Source: Verrucosispora sp. WMMD573 (GTDB lineage Bacteria; Actinomycetota; Actinomycetes; Mycobacteriales; Micromonosporaceae). From it: DNA of 64,000 nucleotides. The stretch spans positions 62,001 through 126,000 of the forward strand of contig NZ_CP114901.1 of assembly GCF_027497175.1 (NCBI RefSeq), written 5' to 3'. Below the pieces are notes generated by a model, which worked only from the letters and a program-made list of their open reading frames with translations, was not told where the DNA came from and did not search any database. Made by a program: the position numbers and the translations under genes. This document shows positions 52,497 to 61,205 of the stretch, one piece after another. Numbering within the stretch: the stretch's first letter is position 1; every line of letters begins with the position of its first letter.

Positions 52497-52849
52497 GCCA
52501 CAAAACTCCTTGGGCGAGACCGGGCCGCTAGGGGCCCGGGTAGAATGGCCCCGGTTGGGCGTCGAATACGAACAACCTGCCGGTGCCGTCGGATGTGTAC
52601 GGGGTTGCCCGGCCCGGTCGGGCGGAAGTGCATTCTGGACGTGACAGTCCACGCCGACGGAATGGTCGCCCAGCGAACCGGTTGCCCTCGACCATCCCGC
52701 CGACATGCGGCTTGTGATCCGGCGGTAGGCCAATCGTAACGGGGAGCGCTCCCATAGCAATGAATAAATGTGGTTTCTGCGTAACGATCTTTTGAAATAT
52801 GGCAAGCAGAAATTTGAAGAAGGCGGTGGGCACGTTTGCGATACGACCG
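52497..52849. other. Upstream region of the GH6 gene
   Basis: About 350 bases with no gene. They include the CebR-like operator at 52742 and an AT-richer block just beyond it that could contain the promoter, which would give an unusually long untranslated leader. Confidence 0.5.
52742..52753. promoter_or_regulatory. CebR-like operator upstream of the GH6 cellulase
   Basis: GGGAGCGCTCCC is a perfect 12-bp palindrome, the core of the CebR site TGGGAGCGCTCCCA; the outer right base A is present while the left one is G. Confidence 0.7.
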
Positions 52850-53487
52850 TTACCGGCTGATCCGTTCCGACTCCCCGGTCCCGGACCACGATCTGTGGCA
52901 GTGACAGATTGTTGACCTGCGAAGCCAAGCGGAGCTTCTCCAGGGACGCGTTGAGACCTGCCATCGCGATAGTGGCGACCACGCGAAGGACGGTCGAACC
53001 GGGAAGCCTTTTGCGCGGGCGGTGCGGCTGGTGCTCCTTACCCAGCCCACCGAAGGTCTCGACCGCGCCGTTGTGTCCACGCTCGATCGGCTGGCCGTTG
53101 GCCACTCGGTCGAGCATCATCGTGACGATGTCCGCTGAAATGCCACCGGCCGCGGCGACCACCTTCCGGAGGTTCTCGCTCCAGTTGCGGCCATCCTTGT
53201 CGTCTATGCGCGCCTCGACCGCGAAGTAGGGGTCGGTAGAGCGTCGATCCGAGCGCCATCGCGGTGTACATCTCGAAGTAGCTAATCTTGTCGTCACCCG
53301 GCAGCAGCCCTTTGCCGCCGTAGTCGGTGGAGACCGCGGCCACGACAGAGCTGAGGTGGGTGCGGAGGGTGCCCTGCTGCGCGGCGCTGAGGAACGGGAG
53401 GCCGTTGACGCCTGGCTCCGTGCCGGTGACGGTCGCGATGTACCGATACGCATGGTTAACCGCGAACTGTGACAGTCCGGAGACCAT
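52850..53487 (-). pseudogene. Frameshifted gene of unknown family
   Basis: Two minus-strand frames form one broken product. The first (from 53487) reads FAVNHAYRYIATVTGTEPGV to ISYFEMYTAMALGSTLYR; the second continues DPYFAVEARIDDKDGRNWSE and GISADIVTMMLDRVANGQP. The switch lies near 53235-53245, where one base seems lost or gained. The 3' end fades into the GH6 leader without a stop. I do not recognise the family. A clean sequence error is possible. Confidence 0.55.
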
Positions 53488-53961
53488 GTAAGCCGTCCTT
53501 ACGAGGTGTTCTTGCTGGTGATCGCCACCGGTGGGGTGGTGGCTGCCCTGGTCGTCGCGACGGAGTCGAGTCTGCTCAACTCATCGGAGGCCCAGGCGTT
53601 GCTGGTGCGCTGCGCCGCCAAGGCACTCGTGGCCGGGGCCGGGGCTGGCGTCGTCGGGACCGCATCGGCAAGTGGGGACGTTCTCGACAGAGCCGACGCG
53701 ACCCTCGTGTCGCCCGGCTCGCACCCGGCGCCCGGCCGCGGCGAGTCCAGCGATCACCATCAGCGCGGCAACCTGCGACCATCGCCGATGACACCGTCGG
53801 CGTGGTGCACATGCGGCGTTGAACTGTGCGATGTTGAGGGGACCGGGTGGCCGATTCTGTTTGTAGCGTTGGAGTCTCACACCCGTCGACACTCCATGCG
53901 CCGGTGCAACGTTACACAGCTTGATCAGTCAGTCGAACGCGGTAGGCAGCCCGGGCGGCGG
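53488..53961. other. Gap with no convincing gene
   Basis: About 470 bases. A plus-strand frame from 53506 begins LLVIATGGVVAALVVATESS, resembling a membrane segment, but it runs antisense into the next gene and loses sense. I treat this as non-coding or decayed DNA. Confidence 0.45.
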
Positions 53962-54747
53962 TCAGTTGGGCACCCGGTCGTGGAGGACGTCGATGTAGAA
54001 GGCTCGCTGGTCGCCGCGAATGGAGAACCGTGCCTGCTCGATCCAGCCGAACTGTTCCAGGGTGCGACGCATCGGCTCCAACAGCTTGGTCTTTTCGCAA
54101 CTGTCGCTCGGAGCCAGGATGCCGTCGAGGTCGGTGAAGTCCGCCCGCGCGTTCGCCCCGTCCAGCTTGAGGTAGCGGAACCGGTGGGCGTCACCGTCGA
54201 AGGCGCTGGTCAGGCCGGCCGCGCGATCGGCCGGCGTGGGGCCGTCGAGCAGAGCTCGCAGGGCTTCCTTGGCGACGCTGCGGGCCGGGACATTCCGGGT
54301 TACCGCGACGACCTGCGGGCAGCGCCTGTCGGCTCGCTCGCGCAGCAGGAACAGCTTCACCTGCCGGGTGCCGATGGTTGGCTCGGTCGCCGGTTGGTCC
54401 GGACCGCCGGTCTCCGTCGCGTGGGCACTCGCCGTCGCAGCGGACGAGGCATCCGACGAGTCGGGCGGGGTCGCTGAGGGTGCTGGCGTAGGCGATGTGC
54501 GAGCCGTCGGCGCGGGAGCGGCGACCTGCGGCTCGCCGGTCGGTGCGGACATCATTGCCGCACCGACGGGAGCGGTCACCATCACCGCGGCGACCAGGCC
54601 GGCTGCGGCGACGGACCGGGCGCGGCGGCGGCGTACGCGGTGGCGCAGGTTGCCTAGATCCGGTGGACGGGCGGTGTCGGCGGCGATCCCGGCCATCCGG
54701 CGCAGCGCATCGCGCGTCGCTTCCCCGTCCGGAATTCCGTCAGTCAC
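53962..54747 (-). CDS. Membrane-anchored GerMN-like domain protein
   Basis: The 261-residue protein has a cytoplasmic start, one transmembrane helix (about residues 45-65, VAAAGLVAAVMVTAPVGAA), a long Ser/Thr/Pro/Ala spacer and an external domain with VKLFLLRERADRRCPQVVAV, AKEALRALLDGPTPADRAAG and ARADFTDLDGIL, which fits the GerMN/sporulation-type fold. Opposite a SigE-type sigma gene it may relate to envelope sensing, but it lacks a recognisable zinc anti-sigma motif. The GTG at 54747 is six bases from GGGAG and better placed than the TTG at 54753. Confidence 0.68.
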   Translation of the reverse strand: MTDGIPDGEATRDALRRMAGIAADTARPPDLGNLRHRVRRRRARSVAAAGLVAAVMVTAPVGAAMMSAPTGEPQVAAPAPTARTSPTPAPSATPPDSSDASSAATASAHATETGGPDQPATEPTIGTRQVKLFLLRERADRRCPQVVAVTRNVPARSVAKEALRALLDGPTPADRAAGLTSAFDGDAHRFRYLKLDGANARADFTDLDGILAPSDSCEKTKLLEPMRRTLEQFGWIEQARFSIRGDQRAFYIDVLHDRVPN

Positions 54748-54927
54748 CGTCAACTCCCTTGGGCGTGGTCGTCGCCACTCTAACCGTTTGACGTTGCCGC
54801 ATTAATCACATACGGTGCAATCATTATTTAACCGGATGAGTACGACAGCGTCCAGGTCGGATGGTCGCCGCGCGCTAGGTGCCCGAATCGGGATAAGCAC
54901 GCGTCGCGGCAGGTGTCGAGAGGTCCG

Positions 54928-55446
54928 ATGTCGACAGAGCGCGAGTTCACTGAGTTCTACCTGGCGACGTACCGTCGGCTGGTGGGCCAGCTGTTCGTGC
55001 TGACCGGTAACCGTCACGACGCCGAGGAGCTTGCCCAGGAAGCGTTCTCCCGTGCGCTGCCCCGGTGGGCAAAGATCAGCGGCTACGAGGCCCCAGAGGC
55101 GTGGGTGCGGCGGGTCGCGTTCAACCTCGCATTCTCCCGGCGCCGCAAGGCGCTGCGCGGCGCCGGCGCCCTGCTGCGGCTCGGATTCGACCGGGTCCAC
55201 AACGGCGACCACACTGATGAGGTCGCCGTCGCCGAGGCGCTGCGGGCGGTACCGGTACGACACCGGCAGGCGTTGGTGCTGCACTACGTCGTCGACCTTC
55301 CCGTGCGGGACGTGGCCACCGAACTGGGCGTTCCGGAGAACACCGTCAAGACGTGGCTACGACGGGGCCGTCAGCAGCTGCACGCGGCGCTGCGAGCAGA
55401 CGAGGCGACCGGTACCAGCGACCTCCTCGCCGACCTCCGCCCCTGA
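54928..55446 (+). CDS. ECF RNA polymerase sigma factor (SigE-type subgroup)
   Basis: The 172-residue protein has region 2 with FTEFYLATYRRLVGQLFVLT, DAEELAQEAFSRALPRW and APEAWVRRVAFNLAFSRRRK, and region 4 with VPVRHRQALVLHYVVDLPVR and LGVPENTVKTWLRRGRQQLH. This is the common actinomycete SigE-family ECF form. It probably directs an envelope or secretion response. It is divergent from the GerMN-like gene, with an AT-rich shared promoter region (54790-54835). GAGAGG lies before the ATG at 54928; GTG 54913 is an alternative. Confidence 0.88.
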   Translation: MSTEREFTEFYLATYRRLVGQLFVLTGNRHDAEELAQEAFSRALPRWAKISGYEAPEAWVRRVAFNLAFSRRRKALRGAGALLRLGFDRVHNGDHTDEVAVAEALRAVPVRHRQALVLHYVVDLPVRDVATELGVPENTVKTWLRRGRQQLHAALRADEATGTSDLLADLRP

Positions 55447-55454
55447 GCTGAGCC

Positions 55455-55488
55455 GGGTGGGGTACGGCGCCACCGCCGTACCCCACCC
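55455..55488. terminator. Hairpin terminator between sigma factor and secreted copy 3
   Basis: GGGTGGGGTACGGC (55455-55468) pairs perfectly with GCCGTACCCCACCC (55475-55488) around six bases. It sits between converging genes and likely serves both. Confidence 0.88.
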
Positions 55489-55507
55489 CTGAGAAGGCCG
55501 GCCATGC

Positions 55508-56731
55508 TCAACTCACGGTGAAGCTGTCCACGTCGAAGAGAAAGCCGGAACCGCCGGTGAAGACCAGATGCAGAGGACCAGTCCCGGTGCCCGACAACGA
55601 CGTCGAGACCGTCCGGTAGGTCGTCCAGCCACCGGTCGTCGGCACGTCGACCGAACCAAGCAGCGGGCCGCTGGCTGAGCCCGAGCGCACCTGGATCGTG
55701 CCGCCGGAAGTGCCGGAGGCCACCCTTGCCGAGAATCCGGTCCGGCCGGTCGTGGACACCTGGGTGTAGCCGGCCCAGTCACCGTCGTGCAGGTAGCCCG
55801 CCGTGGCACCGCCCTGCGCGGCGCTGTGGAACGCCACCTGGACGCCGGAATGCGAGGTGTACGACTCGCCCTGCACTGTCTGCGGGGAACTCCCGCCACC
55901 CCCGGAGTCGGTGAGGAAGGTGCGCAGCTTGTTGGCGTTGCCGGCGTCGTCGCCGGTGATGATGTAGTACATCATCCCCGAGTCAGAGACGTCTCCCTTC
56001 TTGTTCATGATGTTGTTGACCACGTTGTGCACGTAGCGCAACCGCTGGTCGGAGTTGTTGGCCATCCAGGCCCACTTCTCCTCACCACCACCGGTGCCCA
56101 GCCCGGCGTTCTGATCCGGGATCCTCTTGTACTTGACCTGCGGGAAGTCGCGGCGAATATCGGCCAGGTTCCACCTGTTGTCGTCGTCGTCGTGGTTGTT
56201 GTTCCAAGCCGAGTGCGAAATCAGCGTGACGTGCTGGTGCACCGCCGTGTTCGAACCCTGCAACGCCCGGTAAATCACCCCCATCGGGCCTGCTCCCACC
56301 AGACACAGCCGGCTGCCAGCCGTCGAGGCGTTGACCGCTGACCGCAGACTGGTCACCGCGCCGTTCAGATTGGCCTGGCTATCCCGGAAGATTCCGCTCA
56401 CGTTGTACCCGAACTGGCCACCAGTCCCTTCGGTCGCGGTCTTCATGTCTCGCTCCCAGCTCGCGTTGGAGCTACCGAGGTGAGAGTTGTAGTCCCAGTG
56501 CACCAGCCGCGACTGCTGACCCTTCTCAGCGAGCAGCGCCAGCGCCATCGACGAGGCGCCGATGTCGTCGCGGTCGTGGTAGTTGCCGTCTGAACTCCAC
56601 GCAATCCGCTCACAGCCGAAGTCGAGGGCGGGCGGAGCGGCCTGCGCGGGCTGCCCGGTCAGCGCGACCGTGACGCCGAGCGCGAGGGCGCACGCCGCAG
56701 CGGTGAGCCCGGGACGGGTGATCCGTGACAT
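55508..56731 (-). CDS. Secreted WSSDGNYHDRDD-family protein with C-terminal CBM6, copy 3
   Basis: The 407-residue protein has a signal peptide ending near QPAQAAPP, the same domain as copies 1 and 2 (about residues 35-272), a DSGGGGSSPQ linker, and a CBM6-type domain (about 283-407) with VQGESYTSHSGVQV, GYLHDGDWAGYTQVS and a final FLFDVDSFTVS. A carbohydrate-binding module on this domain argues that the unnamed domain acts on or near a polysaccharide. AAGGACTTCC precedes the ATG. Unlike copies 1 and 2, I see no YGAATACRYTGWATAC site upstream. Confidence 0.85.
   Translation of the reverse strand: MSRITRPGLTAAACALALGVTVALTGQPAQAAPPALDFGCERIAWSSDGNYHDRDDIGASSMALALLAEKGQQSRLVHWDYNSHLGSSNASWERDMKTATEGTGGQFGYNVSGIFRDSQANLNGAVTSLRSAVNASTAGSRLCLVGAGPMGVIYRALQGSNTAVHQHVTLISHSAWNNNHDDDDNRWNLADIRRDFPQVKYKRIPDQNAGLGTGGGEEKWAWMANNSDQRLRYVHNVVNNIMNKKGDVSDSGMMYYIITGDDAGNANKLRTFLTDSGGGGSSPQTVQGESYTSHSGVQVAFHSAAQGGATAGYLHDGDWAGYTQVSTTGRTGFSARVASGTSGGTIQVRSGSASGPLLGSVDVPTTGGWTTYRTVSTSLSGTGTGPLHLVFTGGSGFLFDVDSFTVS
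55910..56622. repeat. 713-bp duplicated block (partner 31663-32375)
   Basis: This is the second copy of the block described at 31663, offset by 24,247 bases and in the same orientation. The full-length context here (CBM6 retained) suggests this is the source copy. Confidence 0.93.
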
Positions 56732-56881
56732 GGAAGTCCTTCCGGTACGAGGGGTTGGTCGCCGACCGGCCGGCACCGGGTGCTGTCGGCCCGGCCGGTC
56801 GGCTCGAAGACAGACACCCCGCCCCGCGGTGGGAGGTTTCACCGTCAGCACGGATCATCTGCCCGGCTTCCCGCCTCGAGG

Positions 56882-57262
56882 TCAGCTGTCGCCGCGCCGG
56901 CCGCCCTGCGGACGCGAGCCCTCGCACGCCTGCTCGGCCCGCGCCCAGGTGGCGTCGTCGACATCGGCCGGCCGTAACGCCGCCTGCCCGCTCTGGCGGT
57001 TCCCCTCGCCCGGCTGCCCGGTGGGCCGGGTGGTCGGTCGGGCGATCCGGTCCGCCCGCCCGCTGCGACCGGGTCGCGCCGAGGGCAGGTCCTCGGGTAC
57101 GTCGATGCCCTGCTCGCGCAGGCACGCCGCGTACGACGCCAGCCCACCGGACGCCGGCTGGGACTGCTCGGCCGCCGGCTCGCCGCCGCAGCCGGCCGCG
57201 AGCGCAAGCAGGGCGGCGCCGACCGCCACGGTCAGGGCCGGTCGTCGATGGATGCGGGGCAT
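56882..57262 (-). CDS. Small secreted lipoprotein
   Basis: The 126-residue protein has a lipoprotein signal (RRPALTVAVGAALLALAAGC). The mature part has YAACLREQGIDVPEDLPSAR, a Pro/Thr/Arg-rich middle and a final ATWARAEQACEG; the Cys-containing pattern recurs in small actinomycete lipoproteins found beside RND-type adaptor and MacB genes. Its role is unknown. GAGGAG precedes the ATG. It is divergent from the adaptor gene at 57439, consistent with a shared regulon. Confidence 0.72.
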   Translation of the reverse strand: MPRIHRRPALTVAVGAALLALAAGCGGEPAAEQSQPASGGLASYAACLREQGIDVPEDLPSARPGRSGRADRIARPTTRPTGQPGEGNRQSGQAALRPADVDDATWARAEQACEGSRPQGGRRGDS

Positions 57263-57438
57263 GTGGCTCTCCTCGGGACTCGGGTGCGGGCCCACGCCCG
57301 CGTGACGGGGTCAGCAGAGACGACAAACCTCCGGCATCGCTCCGGCGGGCCTGGGAGTCACCTCGGAATACCGGGCTGTGAGGTAACTCCGAGGTACGGC
57401 CGAGCCCACTGTCAGAAAGTGGGTCGACGATCGCGGCC

Positions 57439-58782
57439 ATGGGCATCATCCACCTGCACGTGTGGCGGACGGTCCGGCGCCGGCCGGTACCCGCCGTCGC
57501 CGCCACCGCCACACTGGTCGCGGTCACCGTCCTGGTAGGCGCGGCCGCGTTCCCCGGCGGTACCGACCGGACCGCAACGCCGGCGGCAACCGTACGGGTG
57601 GACCGGGGTGAGGTGTCCTCGGCGGTCGCCGCGACCGGCACGGTACGGCCTGCGACGAGCCGTGGGCTGGCGTTCGCAGTGGCCGGCACCGTGACCGAGG
57701 TCTGGGTCCGCCCGGGCTCCGACGTCGCGGTCGGGCAGGTGCTGGCGGTGCTCGATGACGGCGAGGCCTACGCCGAGGTGACGCGCGCGGAGCAGGCACT
57801 GACCGATGCGCGCGCCGAGCTTGACGAGCTCGAAGACGAGCAGGAGCCGGACATCCTTACGTGCGCCATGTCACCGGTTCCGGCCACGGGCGGCGACGGC
57901 GCGGGAGGTGCGGCTACCGCCGCCGCGGCGGGCGACACTACCCGGACGACGCCATCGGGCGACCCAGGATCACCGACATCTGGACGCGACCCCGACCAGC
58001 CCTCGCCGTCGGCCACCCCGACTCCCCCGGGATCGTCAACCGCCCCCGTCGAGCCCTCACCGAGCGGAATCGGGAAGGGGCCGGCGACGTCCGCGACGGC
58101 CCCGGCGCCGTCAGACCCGCGAGGTTGCCCGAAGGAGCCGGCTGGTTCGGAGGCGGGCGGGAATTCCGCCGGCGCCGATCCGCTGTTGCGGGCGCACCAG
58201 CAGGTGACCGCCGCGCAGTTGGCCCTGGCCGAGGCGGAGGACCGGCTGGCCGGTACGACCATCGCCGCGCCGGTCGCCGGCCGGGTGCTGTCGGTGGCCG
58301 GGCCGGTGGGAAGCCGGGTGTCCGCGGCTGCGCGCTTCATCGAGCTGGCGGTCGTCGACGGGATGCAGGTCACGGCGACCTTCCCGGAAGCCGACGCGGG
58401 GCTGATCGCGGCGGGGCAATCGGCCACGGTGACCCCGGCCGGACGGCCGGACACCGAACTGGCCGCCGAGGTGGTCCAGTTGGACCCGATGGGCGCCAGC
58501 GACGGTCAGGTGGTCCGTTTCGGGGTCCGGCTCGCGCTGGACGGCGCTCCGGACGATCTGCTGATCGGGCAGAGCGCCGCCGTGCGGATCCGGATCGCCA
58601 CCGTCGCGGACGTGCTGCGGGTCCCGGCGGATGCGGTCGAGGTTCGGCCCGACGGGTCGGGCACCGTACTGCTCGCCGGGGCGGCCGAGCCGCGCGCCGT
58701 CGTGATCGGTGTCCGGGGGGACCAGTTCGTGCAGATCAGGTCCGGCCTTGCCGAGGGTGATCTGCTCCTCGCCGCCGCATGA
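57439..58782 (+). CDS. HlyD/RND-type efflux adaptor protein, first copy
   Basis: The 447-residue protein has one N-terminal membrane helix, a split lipoyl-like domain (RGLAFAVAGTVTEVWVRPGS and TTIAAPVAGRVLSVAGPVGS), a coiled coil interrupted by a long Pro/Ser/Thr/Gly insert (about residues 145-255), and the barrel and end domains (PADAVEVRPDGSGTVLLAG). It would link an ABC exporter to the outer face. It is separated from its ABC genes by the two-component system. Confidence 0.88.
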   Translation: MGIIHLHVWRTVRRRPVPAVAATATLVAVTVLVGAAAFPGGTDRTATPAATVRVDRGEVSSAVAATGTVRPATSRGLAFAVAGTVTEVWVRPGSDVAVGQVLAVLDDGEAYAEVTRAEQALTDARAELDELEDEQEPDILTCAMSPVPATGGDGAGGAATAAAAGDTTRTTPSGDPGSPTSGRDPDQPSPSATPTPPGSSTAPVEPSPSGIGKGPATSATAPAPSDPRGCPKEPAGSEAGGNSAGADPLLRAHQQVTAAQLALAEAEDRLAGTTIAAPVAGRVLSVAGPVGSRVSAAARFIELAVVDGMQVTATFPEADAGLIAAGQSATVTPAGRPDTELAAEVVQLDPMGASDGQVVRFGVRLALDGAPDDLLIGQSAAVRIRIATVADVLRVPADAVEVRPDGSGTVLLAGAAEPRAVVIGVRGDQFVQIRSGLAEGDLLLAAA

Positions 58783-58849
58783 TCTCGCATAGCTCGGGAA
58801 CAGGTCGCTCCTAGCTCGCTCCGAGGTTTCCCGGATAGACCTGGCAACC

Positions 58850-59569
58850 GTGTCTGACCGTCGTACCCGTGTGCTCGTCGTCGACGACGAGGAGAACATC
58901 CGTGCCCTACTGTCGGCGACGCTGCGGCTGATCGAGTTCGACGTCCGGGTGGCCGGCGGCGGCCGTGAGGCGTTGGCCTTGGCCGAGGAGTTCGATCCGG
59001 ATCTGGTGGTGCTCGACGTGATGCTGCCCGATCTCGACGGCTTCCACGTCGCGCGGCAGTTGCGCGGCACGGGGGCGGGAGTGCCTGTACTGTTCCTCAC
59101 CGCGCGAGGCACGGTGGAAGACCGCATCTCGGGGCTGACCGTCGGTGCGGACGACTACGTGACCAAGCCGTTCAGCCTGGAGGAGGTGGTGCTGCGGATC
59201 CGGGCGATCCTGCGCCGCACCCGCGCCGACGACGCACCGGCCCAGGACGGCGTGCTCCGCTACGCCGACCTCGAACTGGACGAGGACGCCCACGAGGTCC
59301 GCCGCGGCGGGCGGGTCGTCGAATTGTCGCCGACCGAGTTCAACCTGCTGCGGTATCTGATGGTCAACGCCGGGCGGGTGGTCAGCAAGGCCCAGATCCT
59401 CGACCGGGTCTGGAACTACGACTTCGGCGGCGACGGACGGATCGTCGAGTCGTACATCTACTACCTGCGCAAGAAGATCGACGTGCGGGCGTCACCGCTG
59501 GTCCACACTGTGCGGGGCGTCGGCTACACGCTGCGGTTGCCGCGTGCCGGGTCAGGTGACGGTGGGTAG
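58850..59569 (+). CDS. OmpR-family response regulator
   Basis: The 239-residue regulator has a receiver domain with VLVVDDEENIRALLSATLRL, the phosphorylated Asp in DLVVLDVMLPDLDGF, FLTARG and the Lys in YVTKPFSLEEVV, and a winged-helix domain with VELSPTEFNLLRYLMVNAGR and HTVRGVGYTLR. It overlaps the histidine kinase gene and presumably controls the transporter genes around it. Confidence 0.95.
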   Translation: MSDRRTRVLVVDDEENIRALLSATLRLIEFDVRVAGGGREALALAEEFDPDLVVLDVMLPDLDGFHVARQLRGTGAGVPVLFLTARGTVEDRISGLTVGADDYVTKPFSLEEVVLRIRAILRRTRADDAPAQDGVLRYADLELDEDAHEVRRGGRVVELSPTEFNLLRYLMVNAGRVVSKAQILDRVWNYDFGGDGRIVESYIYYLRKKIDVRASPLVHTVRGVGYTLRLPRAGSGDGG

Positions 59570-61130
59570 CCGCCATACCGCCCGAGGGCGGCGGCTGCGC
59601 CGCTGGGGACGCTGGACCCTGCGGTCCCGGCTGGTCGTGGTCGTGGCAGCGCTGACCGCGCTGGCCCTGGTCGTCGCGAACGCGGCCGGGCTGGTGCTGC
59701 TACGCCGCACTCTCACCGACCGCATCGACGACCAGCTCACGACGGTCAGCCGGCCGTTCACTCGGGCCACCGCTCCGTCCTACGACCCGCCCGAGCGCAA
59801 CCGCGTTCTGCCGCGCGCCCGGCTCGCTCCGGAGCAGGTGGTGCTGCTGTACGGCCCGGACGGCAACCTGGAGGACGTCCGGCGCTCCGACGAGTCGACA
59901 AGGGTGCCCGTGGTCGACTCGTACGACCGGCTCGTCGCCCGTGCCACCGACACCCACCCGTATACCGTCGAGGCCACCGATGGCACACCCGCCTGGCGGG
60001 TGCTGGTGGTCGAGCGCGGCGACGACCGGGGCGTCGCGGTGTTGGCGGTGTCACTGCGCGAGGTCGAGGAGACCACCGAACTGCTGCTGCTGATCGACGC
60101 GGTCGTGATCGTGGTCGTCCTGATGCTGCTGGCGTCGCTCGCCGCGGTGGTGGTCCGGCTCGGCCTTCGGCCGCTGACTCGGATGGAGCAGACTACGGCG
60201 CAGATCACCGGGGGCAACCTGTCCCGCCGGGTGCCCGACGCCGATCCGCACACCGAGCCGGGCCGGCTCGGTGGGGCGCTCAATCTGATGCTGGACCGGA
60301 TCTCCACCGAGGTCGCCGCCCGCCGTGAGTCGGAGCGGCGGCTCCGGCAGTTCATCGCTGACGCCTCGCACGAACTGCGGACGCCGCTGACCTCCATCCG
60401 CGGGTTCGCCGAGCTCTACCGCCGGGGCGGAACACCACCGGGCCCGGAGCTGGACGGAACGATGGCCCGGATCGAGGCCGAGGCCGCCCGGATGGGCCTG
60501 CTCGTCGAGGACCTACTGCTGCTCGCACAGCTCGACCACGAACGCCCCCTGCGAGACCAGCCGGTCGACCTGCTGGCCGTCGCCGCCGACAGCGTTCGCG
60601 ACGCGCACGCCCGCGCGCCCCGGCGCCGGATCCGCCTGGCCGCGCTCGACGACAACGGGTTCGAAGCGGTGATGGTCGCCGGCGACGAGCACCGGCTGCG
60701 TCAGGTGGTCGCCAACCTGCTCAACAACGCCCTTCAGCACACGCCACCACAGGCCCGCGTGACGGTCCGCACAGGGCTACTGCGCCGTGCACCGGCCGGA
60801 CCGCCGCCCGTCACGGCCGTGGGAGATCCGCTGCCCGCCGCAACACCGACCGCGGTGCTGGAGGTGATCGATGCCGGGCCCGGCCTCGCGGCCGACCAGG
60901 CCGTACGGGTCTTCGAGCGGCTCTACCGCGCCGATCCGAGCCGGTCCCGCGGCAGCGGCGGGTCCGGCCTCGGCCTGTCCATCGTGGCGGCCCTCGTGCG
61001 GGGACACGGGGGCCGGGTCGAACTGCTCACCGCCCCCGGCCGGGGGGCCACCTTCCGGGTTTTGCTGCCCTCGGTGCCCGGTGCCGGCCGCGACGAGCTG
61101 GTCGACCTGCTGCGCACCATGCACAGCTGA
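59562..61130 (+). CDS. Sensor histidine kinase
   Basis: The 522-residue kinase has two membrane helices (about residues 20-45 and 175-200) around an external sensor of about 130 residues, a HAMP domain (RLGLRPLTRMEQTTAQITGG), the phosphorylated His in ADASHELRTPLTSIRGFAEL, and an ATPase domain with NLLNNALQHTP, VIDAGPGL and GGSGLGLSIVAALV. GTG codons at 59544, 59556 and 59562 are possible; 59562 has AGG five bases upstream and overlaps the regulator stop by eight bases. Confidence 0.93.
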   Translation: MGSRHTARGRRLRRWGRWTLRSRLVVVVAALTALALVVANAAGLVLLRRTLTDRIDDQLTTVSRPFTRATAPSYDPPERNRVLPRARLAPEQVVLLYGPDGNLEDVRRSDESTRVPVVDSYDRLVARATDTHPYTVEATDGTPAWRVLVVERGDDRGVAVLAVSLREVEETTELLLLIDAVVIVVVLMLLASLAAVVVRLGLRPLTRMEQTTAQITGGNLSRRVPDADPHTEPGRLGGALNLMLDRISTEVAARRESERRLRQFIADASHELRTPLTSIRGFAELYRRGGTPPGPELDGTMARIEAEAARMGLLVEDLLLLAQLDHERPLRDQPVDLLAVAADSVRDAHARAPRRRIRLAALDDNGFEAVMVAGDEHRLRQVVANLLNNALQHTPPQARVTVRTGLLRRAPAGPPPVTAVGDPLPAATPTAVLEVIDAGPGLAADQAVRVFERLYRADPSRSRGSGGSGLGLSIVAALVRGHGGRVELLTAPGRGATFRVLLPSVPGAGRDELVDLLRTMHS

Positions 61131-61205
61131 CCCGCCGCCCGACTCCCAGCCGGCTCCGAGGTGGCGCCGGGTCCGCTCCGAGCCGCCCCCGCCAGGCTGT
61201 CGGGC

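Noticed and set aside
53506..54477. Plus-strand frame beginning with a hydrophobic stretch, possibly a membrane protein.
   Set aside because: Most of it runs antisense through the GerMN-like gene, and no ribosome-binding site or motif supports it.
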